NCBI RefSeq assembly: GCF_030412965.1
Contig: NZ_JAUHJQ010000010.1
Location: 1 to 64,000 of the forward strand
Direction: 5' to 3'
DNA from: Nocardioides oceani
GTDB taxonomy: Bacteria > Actinomycetota > Actinomycetes > Propionibacteriales > Nocardioidaceae
Length of the DNA: 64,000 bases
The position numbers and the translations under genes were made by a program. Within the stretch, counting starts at the first letter, position 1. Each line of letters starts with the position of its first letter. This document shows positions 1 to 9,712 of the stretch, one piece after another. The notes below the pieces were generated by a model, which was not told where the DNA came from, made no database searches, and saw only the letters and a program-made list of their open reading frames with translations.

Positions 1-122
1 TCTGCGCCGAGGAGGTCCTCGACGAAGCCGGCCTCGCGGTGCCCGCGGAGCAGGAGGACGAGGTCGAGAAGGTCCGCGAGTTCCTCGACCAGGTCACGCC
101 CGAGGACTTCGAGTCGCGCTGA
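1..122 (+). CDS. DUF151 bifunctional nuclease family protein, C-terminal end only
   Basis: Only the last 39 residues before a TGA at 120-122 lie in the window; the start is upstream. The tail ends EDEVEKVREFLDQVTPEDF, which closely resembles the end of the mycobacterial DUF151 protein Rv1829 as I recall it. In actinobacteria this gene sits between an FHA/MerR pair and a second MerR gene followed by gcvP, and the next two genes here match that order. The family is annotated as a bifunctional (DNase/RNase) nuclease; its role in actinobacteria is unsettled. Assignment rests on the short C-terminus plus synteny. Confidence 0.75.
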   Translation, partial: CAEEVLDEAGLAVPAEQEDEVEKVREFLDQVTPEDFESR

Positions 123-164
123 CGCCGGCGCGCGCGCCGATCGGGTCCGCGGCCGTCCGAGGCC

Positions 165-191
165 TGACCCTCAACCTCAGGTTGTGGGTCA
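165..191. promoter_or_regulatory. 27-bp inverted repeat, probable MerR-family operator
   Basis: Twelve of thirteen base pairs match around a single central C at 178; the only mismatch is T171/T185. The half-site reads TGACCCTCAACCT. The dyad ends 19 bp before the -35 hexamer of the promoter in front of the MerR gene. Long AACCT/AGGTT dyads are plausible targets for MerR-family dimers, so autoregulation by the downstream gene product is inferred. Confidence 0.6.
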
Positions 192-210
192 CGACACGCC
201 GCGATCATCT

Positions 211-239
211 TTGACGGCCTCCCCGGTGGGGCCTACCTT
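211..239 (+). promoter_or_regulatory. Sigma-70 type promoter for the MerR gene
   Basis: A -35 hexamer TTGACG (211-216), a 17-bp spacer and a -10 hexamer TACCTT (234-239) predict a transcript start near 246, giving a leader of about 95 nt before the GTG at 341. The 27-bp dyad lies just upstream, a position where a bound regulator could contact polymerase. Confidence 0.5.
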
Positions 240-340
240 GAACTGTCTCTGTTGTAACTCCACCGTTGTGGTTGCGCTCCGCGATCACGGCACCTTCCCC
301 GGGTAGTTACGCGCAACGGAGTAGACCCACGGAGGACCGT

Positions 341-934
341 GTGAACGAGCACGAGCAGCAGGGCGAGAACGCCGAGGCCACGGTCGCGGCCGAGGTGGCC
401 GAGGAGCAGGGTCTTCTCTTCACCGACGACGTCTCGCCCCTGCCCAGTGACACCGGCTACCGCGGCCCCACCGCGTGCAACGCCGCCGGCATCACCTACC
501 GGCAGCTGGACTACTGGGCCCGCACCGGACTGGTCGAGCCGACCGTCCGCGGTGCGAGCGGGTCGGGCTCGCAGCGGCTCTACTCCTTCCGCGACATCCT
601 GCTCCTCAAGGTCATCAAGCGCCTGCTCGACGCCGGCATCTCGCTGCAGCAGATCCGCACCGCGGTCCAGCACCTGCGCGAGCGCGGCACCGACGACCTG
701 ACCCGTGTGACGCTGATGAGCGACGGCGCCTCGGTCTACGAGTGCACCAGCAACGACGAGGTCATCGACCTGCTCCAGGGCGGTCAGGGCGTCTTCGGCA
801 TCGCGATCGGCGGCGTGTGGCGCGAGATCGAGGGCACCCTCGCCGAGCTGCCCAGCGAGCGCACCGCCGAGGAGGCCGCGCCGTCCGCCGGCGACGAGCT
901 CGCCGCGCGCCGCGCCGCCCGCAAGATCGGCTGA
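341..934 (+). CDS. MerR family transcriptional regulator (Rv1830/ResR type)
   Basis: A 197-residue regulator. After an acidic tail, residues about 45-115 form a MerR-type winged helix (GITYRQLDYWARTGLVEPTV, then SGSQRLYSFRDILLLKVIKR). The C-terminal part carries ECTSNDEVIDLLQGGQGVFG, a signature I associate with the second MerR of the garA-MerR-DUF151-MerR cluster, Rv1830 in M. tuberculosis, reported as a growth/division regulator (ResR/McdR). GTG 341 is chosen because GGAGGA lies at 331-336; an in-frame TTG at 266 would add 25 unlike residues. A 27-bp dyad and a promoter lie upstream and a terminator follows. No effector-binding domain is visible. Confidence 0.88.
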   Translation: MNEHEQQGENAEATVAAEVAEEQGLLFTDDVSPLPSDTGYRGPTACNAAGITYRQLDYWARTGLVEPTVRGASGSGSQRLYSFRDILLLKVIKRLLDAGISLQQIRTAVQHLRERGTDDLTRVTLMSDGASVYECTSNDEVIDLLQGGQGVFGIAIGGVWREIEGTLAELPSERTAEEAAPSAGDELAARRAARKIG

Positions 935-966
935 CCAGCAGCCACCGCCACCCGGCGTACGACGTC

Positions 967-997
967 CGGCCCGCCGTCCCGCGAGGGAGGCGGGCCG
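967..997 (+). terminator. Hairpin terminator after the MerR gene
   Basis: A 9-bp perfect GC stem (CGGCCCGCC 967-975 with GGCGGGCCG 989-997) with a 13-nt loop sits 33 bp after the MerR stop. The following bases are TCGTCGTTCC rather than a true U tract, as is common in high-GC actinobacteria. It separates the MerR transcript from the riboswitch-gcvP unit. Confidence 0.65.
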
Positions 998-1057
998 TCG
1001 TCGTTCCGGCAGCGAGGTTCCGGTCGGGCACCGGCGGGCTGGTAACCTCGGCGGCGC

Positions 1058-1198
1058 TGACAATCCCGCACGGGAGAGTCTCCGCCCGGCCACCCGCACC
1101 ACCGAGCAGCACCGGCCGGCAGCGGAGCGCCGAAGGGGCAATTCCTCCCCGGAACCTCTCAGGCGCCCGGACCGTGCGGATCAGGCGACTCTGGAGCA
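1058..1198 (+). promoter_or_regulatory. Glycine riboswitch upstream of gcvP
   Basis: The conserved glycine-aptamer blocks appear in order: CGGGAGAG (1071-1078), GCGCCGAAGGGGCAA ending at 1141, CCCGGAACCTCTCAGGC (1148-1164) and ACTCTGG (1188-1194). Only one aptamer is visible. About 60 bp separate it from the gcvP ATG, including GTGCC/GGCAC bases near 1203-1229 that could pair as an expression platform. A -10-like TAACCT at 1043-1048 would start transcription at the aptamer edge. Glycine binding normally switches on glycine-cleavage genes, consistent with gcvP directly downstream. Confidence 0.92.
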
Positions 1199-1256
1199 CC
1201 AGTGCCGGTGTGACAGAGGGGGAGGCACCCAGACCCCGCGTCCGAGGAGCCCGCCC

Positions 1257-4127
<2,871 letters not shown>

Positions 4128-4144
4128 CCCGCCAAGATGGCCCC

Positions 4145-5494
4145 ATGAGCGTCGCTGACAGCACCGGCCGCCGGCTCCTCGTCCACCTCGCGCGGGCGCA
4201 GGCCGGCGGCCGGCTGCCGTCGGTGACGGCGGGGGTGGTGCGCGACGGCGCCCTCCTGTGGACCGGGACCTACGGCACCCCGCAGGTGCCCGGCCACGAC
4301 GTCGTCGACGTCCAGCACCGGATCGGGTCGATCACCAAGACGCTCACGGCGGTCCTCGTGCTCCAGCTGGTCCGCGACGGGCGTCTCGACCTCGACGACC
4401 CGGTGTCCGCGGTGCTGGGCGAGGTGCCGTACGGGGACCGGTCGGTGCGCCACCTGCTGGCCCACGCCTCGGGGATCGCCGCCGAGCCGGCCGGCGAGTG
4501 GTGGGAGCGGTCCGACGGCGTGCCCTTCGCGGAGCTGGTCGCCGCGCACGCCTCCGCGCCCTCGGTCGCCGCGCCCGGGTCGCGGTTCCACTACTCGAAC
4601 CTCGGCTACGCGCTCCTCGGCGAGCTCGCCGCCCGCGTGCACGGCCGGCCCTGGGCCGAGTGCGTCGCGGCGCTGGTGCTGGAGCCGCTCGGGATGACGC
4701 GCACCTCCTACCTGCCGACCGGAGCGGCGGCCCAGGGGTGGAGCGTCGACCCCTACACCCGCGAGCTGGTCGCCGAGCCGGCCACGGACACCCGCGCCCT
4801 GGCGCCCGCGGGGCAGCTGTGGTCGACGGTCGCCGACCTGGCGACGTACGCCGCGTTCCTGGTCGACGGCCACCCGGACGTGCTCGACGCCTCCTGGCTG
4901 GACGACGCGTCGGTCCCGCAGTCCGGGTCGGCGGGGTCCCTGGCCTCCGCGCACGGGCTGGGGTTCCAGCTGCTGCAGGGCGGATCCGGCATGCTGCTCG
5001 GCCACGGCGGGTCGATGCCCGGCTTCCTGGCGGCGTGCTTCGCCGACCGTCCGCGTCGCACGGCTGCGGTGGTGCTCGCCTCGGCGACGACGGGCTTCTC
5101 CCCGACGGAGCTGGCGCGCGCGCTGCTCGAGGAGCTCGAGTCGTGCGAGCCGGCCCTCCCGCGGCCCTGGCGGCCGACCGACACGGTGCCGCCCGAGCTG
5201 GACGGCGTGCTGGGGACGTGGCACTGGGGCAACACGCCGTTCGTCCTCGCGCTGGGCGGCGGCGAGGGCGGCGGCGACGTCGTCGCGACCGGACCGGGCG
5301 GGTCGGAGAAGTGGCGCTTCGGGGTCGTCGACGGCCGCATCGTCGGCACGGCCGGCTACCACCACGGCGAGGAGCTGCACGTCGTGCGACGGGCCGACGG
5401 GAGCGTCGGGCACCTCGAGGTCGCGACCTTCGTGCTGACCCGGACGCCGTACGACCCGGACGCCCCCGCTCCTGGGGGGCATCCGGGTCGGTGA
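4145..5494 (+). CDS. Serine hydrolase, beta-lactamase class C / DD-peptidase fold
   Basis: A 449-residue protein with the three active-site motifs of the class C/PBP-like family: SxxK as S62-I-T-K65, YxN in HYSNLGYALLGELAA, and an HGG motif in LLGHGGSMPG. Members hydrolyse esters, amides or D-peptides; the substrate cannot be read from sequence. No signal peptide is seen, so a cytosolic or non-Sec location is likely. The region after about residue 330 resembles the C-terminal lipocalin-like extension of such hydrolases. It starts 17 bp after gcvP and is probably cotranscribed. Its last codons overlap a strong hairpin. Confidence 0.85.
   Translation: MSVADSTGRRLLVHLARAQAGGRLPSVTAGVVRDGALLWTGTYGTPQVPGHDVVDVQHRIGSITKTLTAVLVLQLVRDGRLDLDDPVSAVLGEVPYGDRSVRHLLAHASGIAAEPAGEWWERSDGVPFAELVAAHASAPSVAAPGSRFHYSNLGYALLGELAARVHGRPWAECVAALVLEPLGMTRTSYLPTGAAAQGWSVDPYTRELVAEPATDTRALAPAGQLWSTVADLATYAAFLVDGHPDVLDASWLDDASVPQSGSAGSLASAHGLGFQLLQGGSGMLLGHGGSMPGFLAACFADRPRRTAAVVLASATTGFSPTELARALLEELESCEPALPRPWRPTDTVPPELDGVLGTWHWGNTPFVLALGGGEGGGDVVATGPGGSEKWRFGVVDGRIVGTAGYHHGEELHVVRRADGSVGHLEVATFVLTRTPYDPDAPAPGGHPGR
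5453..5489 (+). terminator. Terminator embedded in the 3' end of the serine hydrolase gene
   Basis: The arms GACCCGGA and GCCCCC (5453-5467) pair with GGGGGC and TCCGGGTC (5475-5489): 14 bp with a single C/A mismatch. The stop codon is at 5492-5494, so the hairpin is entirely coding. It lies between convergent genes and may act in both directions. Confidence 0.6.
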
Positions 5495-5547
5495 AGGTAC
5501 GCCGCTGCGCGTGCCTGCGGGGGAGAGGTGACCGGTCGGGTCGGCGG

Positions 5548-6078
5548 TCAGTCCCCGGTGGTGTCGGTCGTGGTGACCTGCAGGTCGTAGCGGAACGCCT
5601 CGCCGCAGTCGAGGTCGACCGTCCTGCCCTTCCAGAGCATGGTCAGGTCGGTGCGCAGGAGCCGGTGGAAGCCGTCGACGACGATGTGCTGGCCGGCGTC
5701 GTCGTGCTCCTCGTGGACGGCGATCCGCTTCCCGTGGCGGGTCGCGGTGCCGCTGACCAGGACGCGTCGGCCGTCGAGGCGGAGGCTCGCGCGGACCTCG
5801 CCGCGGGACACGAACCCGGCCGCGGACTCACGCGAGCGGCCGAGGCCGTCGTCGCCGACGACGACCTGGAGGACGTTCGCGAAGGTGTCGTTCTCGTAGA
5901 CGGAGACGAACACCTCCTCGTCGCCGAACGTGCCGCCGCACTCGATGACGACGCCGCGCTCGTGGGTGACGGTCGGCTCCTCGGCGGCGGTTCCGGTGGT
6001 GGGTGAGGCGGTGGCGGGGGAGAGGCCGAGGCCGGCGATCGCGGTGGCGACGGCGGCGAGGGCGAGGGGTGTGCGCAT
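5548..6078 (-). CDS. Secreted protein of unknown function
   Basis: A 176-residue protein starting MRTPLALAAVATAIAGLG, a Sec signal peptide with a likely cleavage after ATAS near residue 26. The mature part is about 150 residues with two cysteines (CGGTFGDEEVF and DLDCGEAF) that could form a disulfide, and looks beta-rich. I do not recognise the family. ATG 6078 is preferred over the upstream in-frame ATG at 6114 because AGGAAG lies 11 nt before it and the signal peptide then begins properly. It is divergent from the CYTH/CHAD gene. Confidence 0.75.
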   Translation of the reverse strand: MRTPLALAAVATAIAGLGLSPATASPTTGTAAEEPTVTHERGVVIECGGTFGDEEVFVSVYENDTFANVLQVVVGDDGLGRSRESAAGFVSRGEVRASLRLDGRRVLVSGTATRHGKRIAVHEEHDDAGQHIVVDGFHRLLRTDLTMLWKGRTVDLDCGEAFRYDLQVTTTDTTGD

Positions 6079-6191
6079 GGGTGGTGCTGCTTCCTGTGGG
6101 TGCGTGGATGACACGGTGGGTACGCCCAGGGGCGGGCCTCGGTTGCGCGTCGCGCTCGTGGTCTGGACCGGGCGGTGGGTACCGGGCGGGC

Positions 6192-7571
6192 ATGCCGCGC
6201 ACGCACCTCGAGGTCGAGCACACCTACGCGCCGCCGCCGGACGCCGAGCCGCCGGTGCTCGCCGGGGAGGGCGGCCTGCCGGGGGTGGCGCGGGTGACCG
6301 AGCCGGTCGTGCACGAGCTGCACGCGACGTACCACGACACGGGCGGGCTGGACCTGACGACCGCCGGGGTGACGCTGCGCGCGCGGAGCGGTGGGCCGGA
6401 CGAGGGCTGGCACCTCAAGCTGCCCGCGCCGGGCGGCCGCGACGAGGTGCACCACCGGCTGGGCCGCGGCGAGACCGTGCCGGCGCGGCTGCGCGAGCTG
6501 GTCGTGCCCTGGACCCGGGGTGTCGCGCTCGCGCCCGTCGCGACGGTGACCACCCGCCGCACGGTGCGTCACCTGGTCGCCGAGGACGGCACCGTCCTGG
6601 CCGAGCTGGCCGACGACGAGGTCGTCGGGACGCCGGCCGGCGGCCGTCCGGTGACCTGGCGGGAGTGGGAGCTGGAGCTGGTCGAGGGCGACGAGGACCT
6701 CCTCGCGGCGGCCGACGAGCTGTTCGCGGCCCACGGAGCGCCGGTGCGCCCGCTCGCGCGCAAGATCGTCGCCACTCTCGGCGAGCGGCTCCCCACGCTG
6801 CCGGAGGTCGAGGACCCGGTGCTGCGGGCCGTCGCCGCGGACGTCGGTCGGCTCAAGGTGCTCGACAGCGGCCTCCGGCGCGGGCAGCCGGTCTCCGCGG
6901 AGCTGGCCACGGTGGTGCGGCGGCTGCGGGCCGCGCTGTGGGTGCTGCGCCCGACGTGGGGGCGCCCGGTGACCGACCCCGTGCGGGCCGAGCTCGCCTG
7001 GCTGGCGGAGCCGCTCGTCGAGACCGCGGCCGTGGCGGCTGCGCGCGAGCGCGTCCTGGCCGCGCTGGAGGACGAGCGCGAGGCGGTGGCGCCGGTGCGC
7101 CGGCTGGTGCGCGAGACGCTGGGCGAGCGGGAGGAGGAGCACGCTGCTCGCACCCTCGAGCTGCTGCGCGAGGACCGCTACCTCGCGCTGCTGCGCTCGC
7201 TCGACCGGCTGGTCACCGAGCCGCCCACCGAGGACGTGCCGACGCGCAAGCAGCTGCGTCGACGGCTCGACAAGGCCGAGCGCCGGGCGGCCGCCCAGAC
7301 GCGCAAGGACGAGGAGTCCTTCGACGTCGAGCGGCTGCACCGGGCCATGGTCCGGGTCGAGGACGTCGCCACGCTGGTGCGCCCGGTCGTCGGCAAGGAC
7401 GCCAAGCGGGCCTGCCGGCGGGCCGAGGTCGCCGGGGTGCTGGGCGACGGGCTCACCCGGGCCCGTGCCCAGCAGGAGGTCCGCGAGCTCGCGCGGGCCG
7501 CCGCCACGACCGGGGAGGCCTTCCTGCTCGGGCGGGTGCACGCCCGGCTCGAGGTGCGGCTAGCCGGCTGA
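6192..7571 (+). CDS. CYTH and CHAD domain protein with eroded signature motifs
   Basis: A 459-residue protein. Residues 1 to about 200 form a CYTH (triphosphate tunnel) domain with the second-strand region GLDLTTAGVTLRAR then GWHLKLP; residues about 215-459 form a CHAD helical domain. CYTH/CHAD proteins act on or bind inorganic polyphosphate. The CYTH signature ExExK reads E7-V-E9-H-T11, so the lysine is missing, and the first CHAD motif lacks its usual histidine (SAELATVVRRLRAAL). A binding rather than catalytic role is plausible. GGGTAC at 6177-6182 lies 9 nt before ATG 6192. The end overlaps the convergent lipoprotein gene by 12 bp. Confidence 0.85.
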   Translation: MPRTHLEVEHTYAPPPDAEPPVLAGEGGLPGVARVTEPVVHELHATYHDTGGLDLTTAGVTLRARSGGPDEGWHLKLPAPGGRDEVHHRLGRGETVPARLRELVVPWTRGVALAPVATVTTRRTVRHLVAEDGTVLAELADDEVVGTPAGGRPVTWREWELELVEGDEDLLAAADELFAAHGAPVRPLARKIVATLGERLPTLPEVEDPVLRAVAADVGRLKVLDSGLRRGQPVSAELATVVRRLRAALWVLRPTWGRPVTDPVRAELAWLAEPLVETAAVAAARERVLAALEDEREAVAPVRRLVRETLGEREEEHAARTLELLREDRYLALLRSLDRLVTEPPTEDVPTRKQLRRRLDKAERRAAAQTRKDEESFDVERLHRAMVRVEDVATLVRPVVGKDAKRACRRAEVAGVLGDGLTRARAQQEVRELARAAATTGEAFLLGRVHARLEVRLAG

Positions 7572-8285
7572 GCGGACGGCGGTCGCCACGAACCGGTCGC
7601 TGTCGCAGCGCACGCTCGCCCTCACCACTCCGCCCTCCCACAGGGTGTCGCGCACGTCGGCCGCGCCCAGGAGCGGATCGGCGGCGGGACCGACGTGGAT
7701 CCACAGCCTCGTGCCGGCGTACGACGGCGCGCCGGTGGTGACCTCGACCTCGATGCGGTACGGCGGCCGGATGTCGCCGTCGAACCGCGGCTCGTGCGGG
7801 CCTCGCACCGCCAGCCAGGTGCCGGTCAGCCCCAGCTCGCCCGCGTGGTCGCAGGTCGGCGAGTCGAACCACACGCGGACCTCCGGCGGGAGCTCCTCGC
7901 CGTCACGGACGTAGACGCTCCCGTCGAGCAGCACGGCGACCTCGGCGGGCAGGTCCGCCAGCTCCTCGGCCTGCACGGACCGGTCGGGCTCGGGGTCGCC
8001 CCGGTTCGGGGTGTCGTCGCACCCGGGCACCACGCCGTCGAGCCGGCGGCCGGTGACCTCCGGCTGCCGGCGGAGCTCGCCGTGGCCGAGGTAGGTCCGG
8101 CCGTCGAGCTCGAGGGTCGCCGCGCAGATGGCGGCGGCGACGGCGCCCGTGCCCGGCAGCTCCTGCCCGGCCGACGCGGACGGGCCCGGACGCAGGCCGG
8201 GCTCGGTGCCGGAGCTGGTGCAGCCGCCGAGCAGGACGACGGCGGCCACCGCTCCGGCCGAGCCGACGAGGCGCGAGGGGTGCAT
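7560..8285 (-). CDS. Lipoprotein of unknown function
   Basis: A 241-residue protein with a lipobox: MHPSRLVGSAGAVAAVVLLG followed by GC, so Cys22 should be lipidated and the protein anchored outside the membrane. The mature part begins with a Ser/Gly/Pro-rich linker and contains four further cysteines (for example ICAATLELDGRTY and GCDDTPNRGD) likely to form disulfides. I recognise no family. ATG 8285 has no strong ribosome site. It lies 35 bp after the TldE-like gene on the same strand and may belong to that transcript. Its TAG stop lies inside the end of the convergent CYTH/CHAD gene. Confidence 0.75.
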   Translation of the reverse strand: MHPSRLVGSAGAVAAVVLLGGCTSSGTEPGLRPGPSASAGQELPGTGAVAAAICAATLELDGRTYLGHGELRRQPEVTGRRLDGVVPGCDDTPNRGDPEPDRSVQAEELADLPAEVAVLLDGSVYVRDGEELPPEVRVWFDSPTCDHAGELGLTGTWLAVRGPHEPRFDGDIRPPYRIEVEVTTGAPSYAGTRLWIHVGPAADPLLGAADVRDTLWEGGVVRASVRCDSDRFVATAVRSAG

Positions 8286-8320
8286 GTCGGTGCGACGAGC
8301 CGCTCGACCGACGGGTTCCC

Positions 8321-9712
8321 TCACATGGCCTGCGAGACGCTCGACATGTTGAAGTCCGGGACCCGCAGCGCCGGGGTGGCGGTGCGGCTGAAGTAGTCGT
8401 CGCCCCACTCGCGGCTGAAGCTCGGGACGGTCGCGCCGGCGTGGGTGAAGCGCCGCAGCAGGTCGACGGGGCTCTCGTTCCACCGGAAGTTGTTGACCGC
8501 GCCGGTGATCTCGCCGTTCTCGACGAGGTAGACGCCGTCGCGGGTCAGCCCGGTCAGCAGGAGCGTCTGCGGGTCGACCTCGCGGATGTACCACAGGCAG
8601 GTCAGCAGCAGCCCGCGCTCGACGCCCGCGACGAGGTCCTGGGCGCTGCCGGCGCCGCCGTCGACGTCGAGCACCAGGTTGTCGATCGCCGGGGTCACCG
8701 GCAGCTGGGTCATCCCCGCGGAGTGCCGGGTCTGAAGCAGCGCGGCGAGCTCGCCGTCGTGGATCCACTCGGTGCGCTCCAGCGGCAGGCCGTTGTCGAA
8801 GACCGAGGACTCGTTGCCCGAGGCGGAGGCGACCACGAACGGCGAGGACTCCAGGCCGGGGTACGCCGGGTCGCTGAGCAGGTGGACGCCCTCCCGGGCG
8901 ATCCGCTCGCCGACGCGGGTGCCCCCGCCCCGGCGGCTGTAGACCGACTGGCCCTCGTGGGCGACCCGCGCGCCGGCGTACCAGTAGGCGTCGATCATCA
9001 GGTCGGCCACCGCGCTCGGCGGCAGGACGGTGTCGTACCGGCCGGCCGGCAGGTCCACGCGGCGCCGGCCCCACCCGAGCCGCTGCTCGAGCTCGGCCTC
9101 CATCGCGAGCGCGTCGACGTCGGTGAAGTCGCGGGTGGCGCCGCCGACCCAGGCGCTCGAGGTGAGGTCGCTGGTCTTGCCGGTGCAGCCGTAGTGGCCG
9201 GTCGGCTGGACGTGCCGCAGGCGCAACCCCGTCGTCGAGCCGAGGTAGGTGGTGGTGAGCTCGTGGTTGACGAAGCCGTAGAGCACCCGACCGCCCGACG
9301 CGGCCCGGCCGAACGCCTCGCCCAGGGCCGGGGCGAACGCGTCGTAGACAGCGATGCCGGTGCGGACCGGCTCGTCGTCCCAGTCCGGCGAGGTGCGGTC
9401 GCGGACGAGCTCGGCGGCGTCCTCGGCCGGGTCGGCGGCGCGGGCGGCCGCGTCGGCGGCCCGGACCAGCTCGGTCATCTGCGCCTGGTCGGTCGCGCTG
9501 CCGGAGACCGACCCGACGCAGGTGCCCTCGCCGCGCCGGATGAAGGAGACCACCGTGACCGCGACGCCGTGCATGACGCCGTTGGTGGTCAGGGTGTTGC
9601 CGGCCCAGCGGAGGTTCGCGCTGGTGCGGTCGGCGACGATGACGACGCAGTCGTCGGCGATCGTGCTGGCCAGGGCGTGCTCGACCAGGGACTGCGGGGT
9701 GGTGGTCGCCAT
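8321..9712 (-). CDS. TldE/PmbA-type metallopeptidase subunit
   Basis: A 463-residue homologue of PmbA/TldE, the non-catalytic half of the TldD/TldE heterodimer that proteolyses unfolded peptides and, in some bacteria, matures peptide antibiotics. As expected for the E subunit there is no HExxxH motif; family-like blocks include GVAVTVVSFIRRGEGTCVG, LLTGLTRDGVYLVENGEITG and a C-terminus with NFRWNESPVDLLRR. Its ATG overlaps the tldD stop (TGATG at 9710-9714), so translation is coupled and a 1:1 complex is likely. No candidate peptide precursor is seen beside it. Confidence 0.9.
   Translation of the reverse strand: MATTTPQSLVEHALASTIADDCVVIVADRTSANLRWAGNTLTTNGVMHGVAVTVVSFIRRGEGTCVGSVSGSATDQAQMTELVRAADAAARAADPAEDAAELVRDRTSPDWDDEPVRTGIAVYDAFAPALGEAFGRAASGGRVLYGFVNHELTTTYLGSTTGLRLRHVQPTGHYGCTGKTSDLTSSAWVGGATRDFTDVDALAMEAELEQRLGWGRRRVDLPAGRYDTVLPPSAVADLMIDAYWYAGARVAHEGQSVYSRRGGGTRVGERIAREGVHLLSDPAYPGLESSPFVVASASGNESSVFDNGLPLERTEWIHDGELAALLQTRHSAGMTQLPVTPAIDNLVLDVDGGAGSAQDLVAGVERGLLLTCLWYIREVDPQTLLLTGLTRDGVYLVENGEITGAVNNFRWNESPVDLLRRFTHAGATVPSFSREWGDDYFSRTATPALRVPDFNMSSVSQAM

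Noticed and set aside
266..340. TTG 266 as the start of the MerR gene
   Set aside because: It lies only about 20 nt after the predicted transcript start and adds a non-family extension; GTG 341 has a clear GGAGGA.
1058..1256. Tandem second glycine aptamer
   Set aside because: The second set of conserved blocks (GAGAG, GGAACCUCUCAGGC-like) is not found after 1196.
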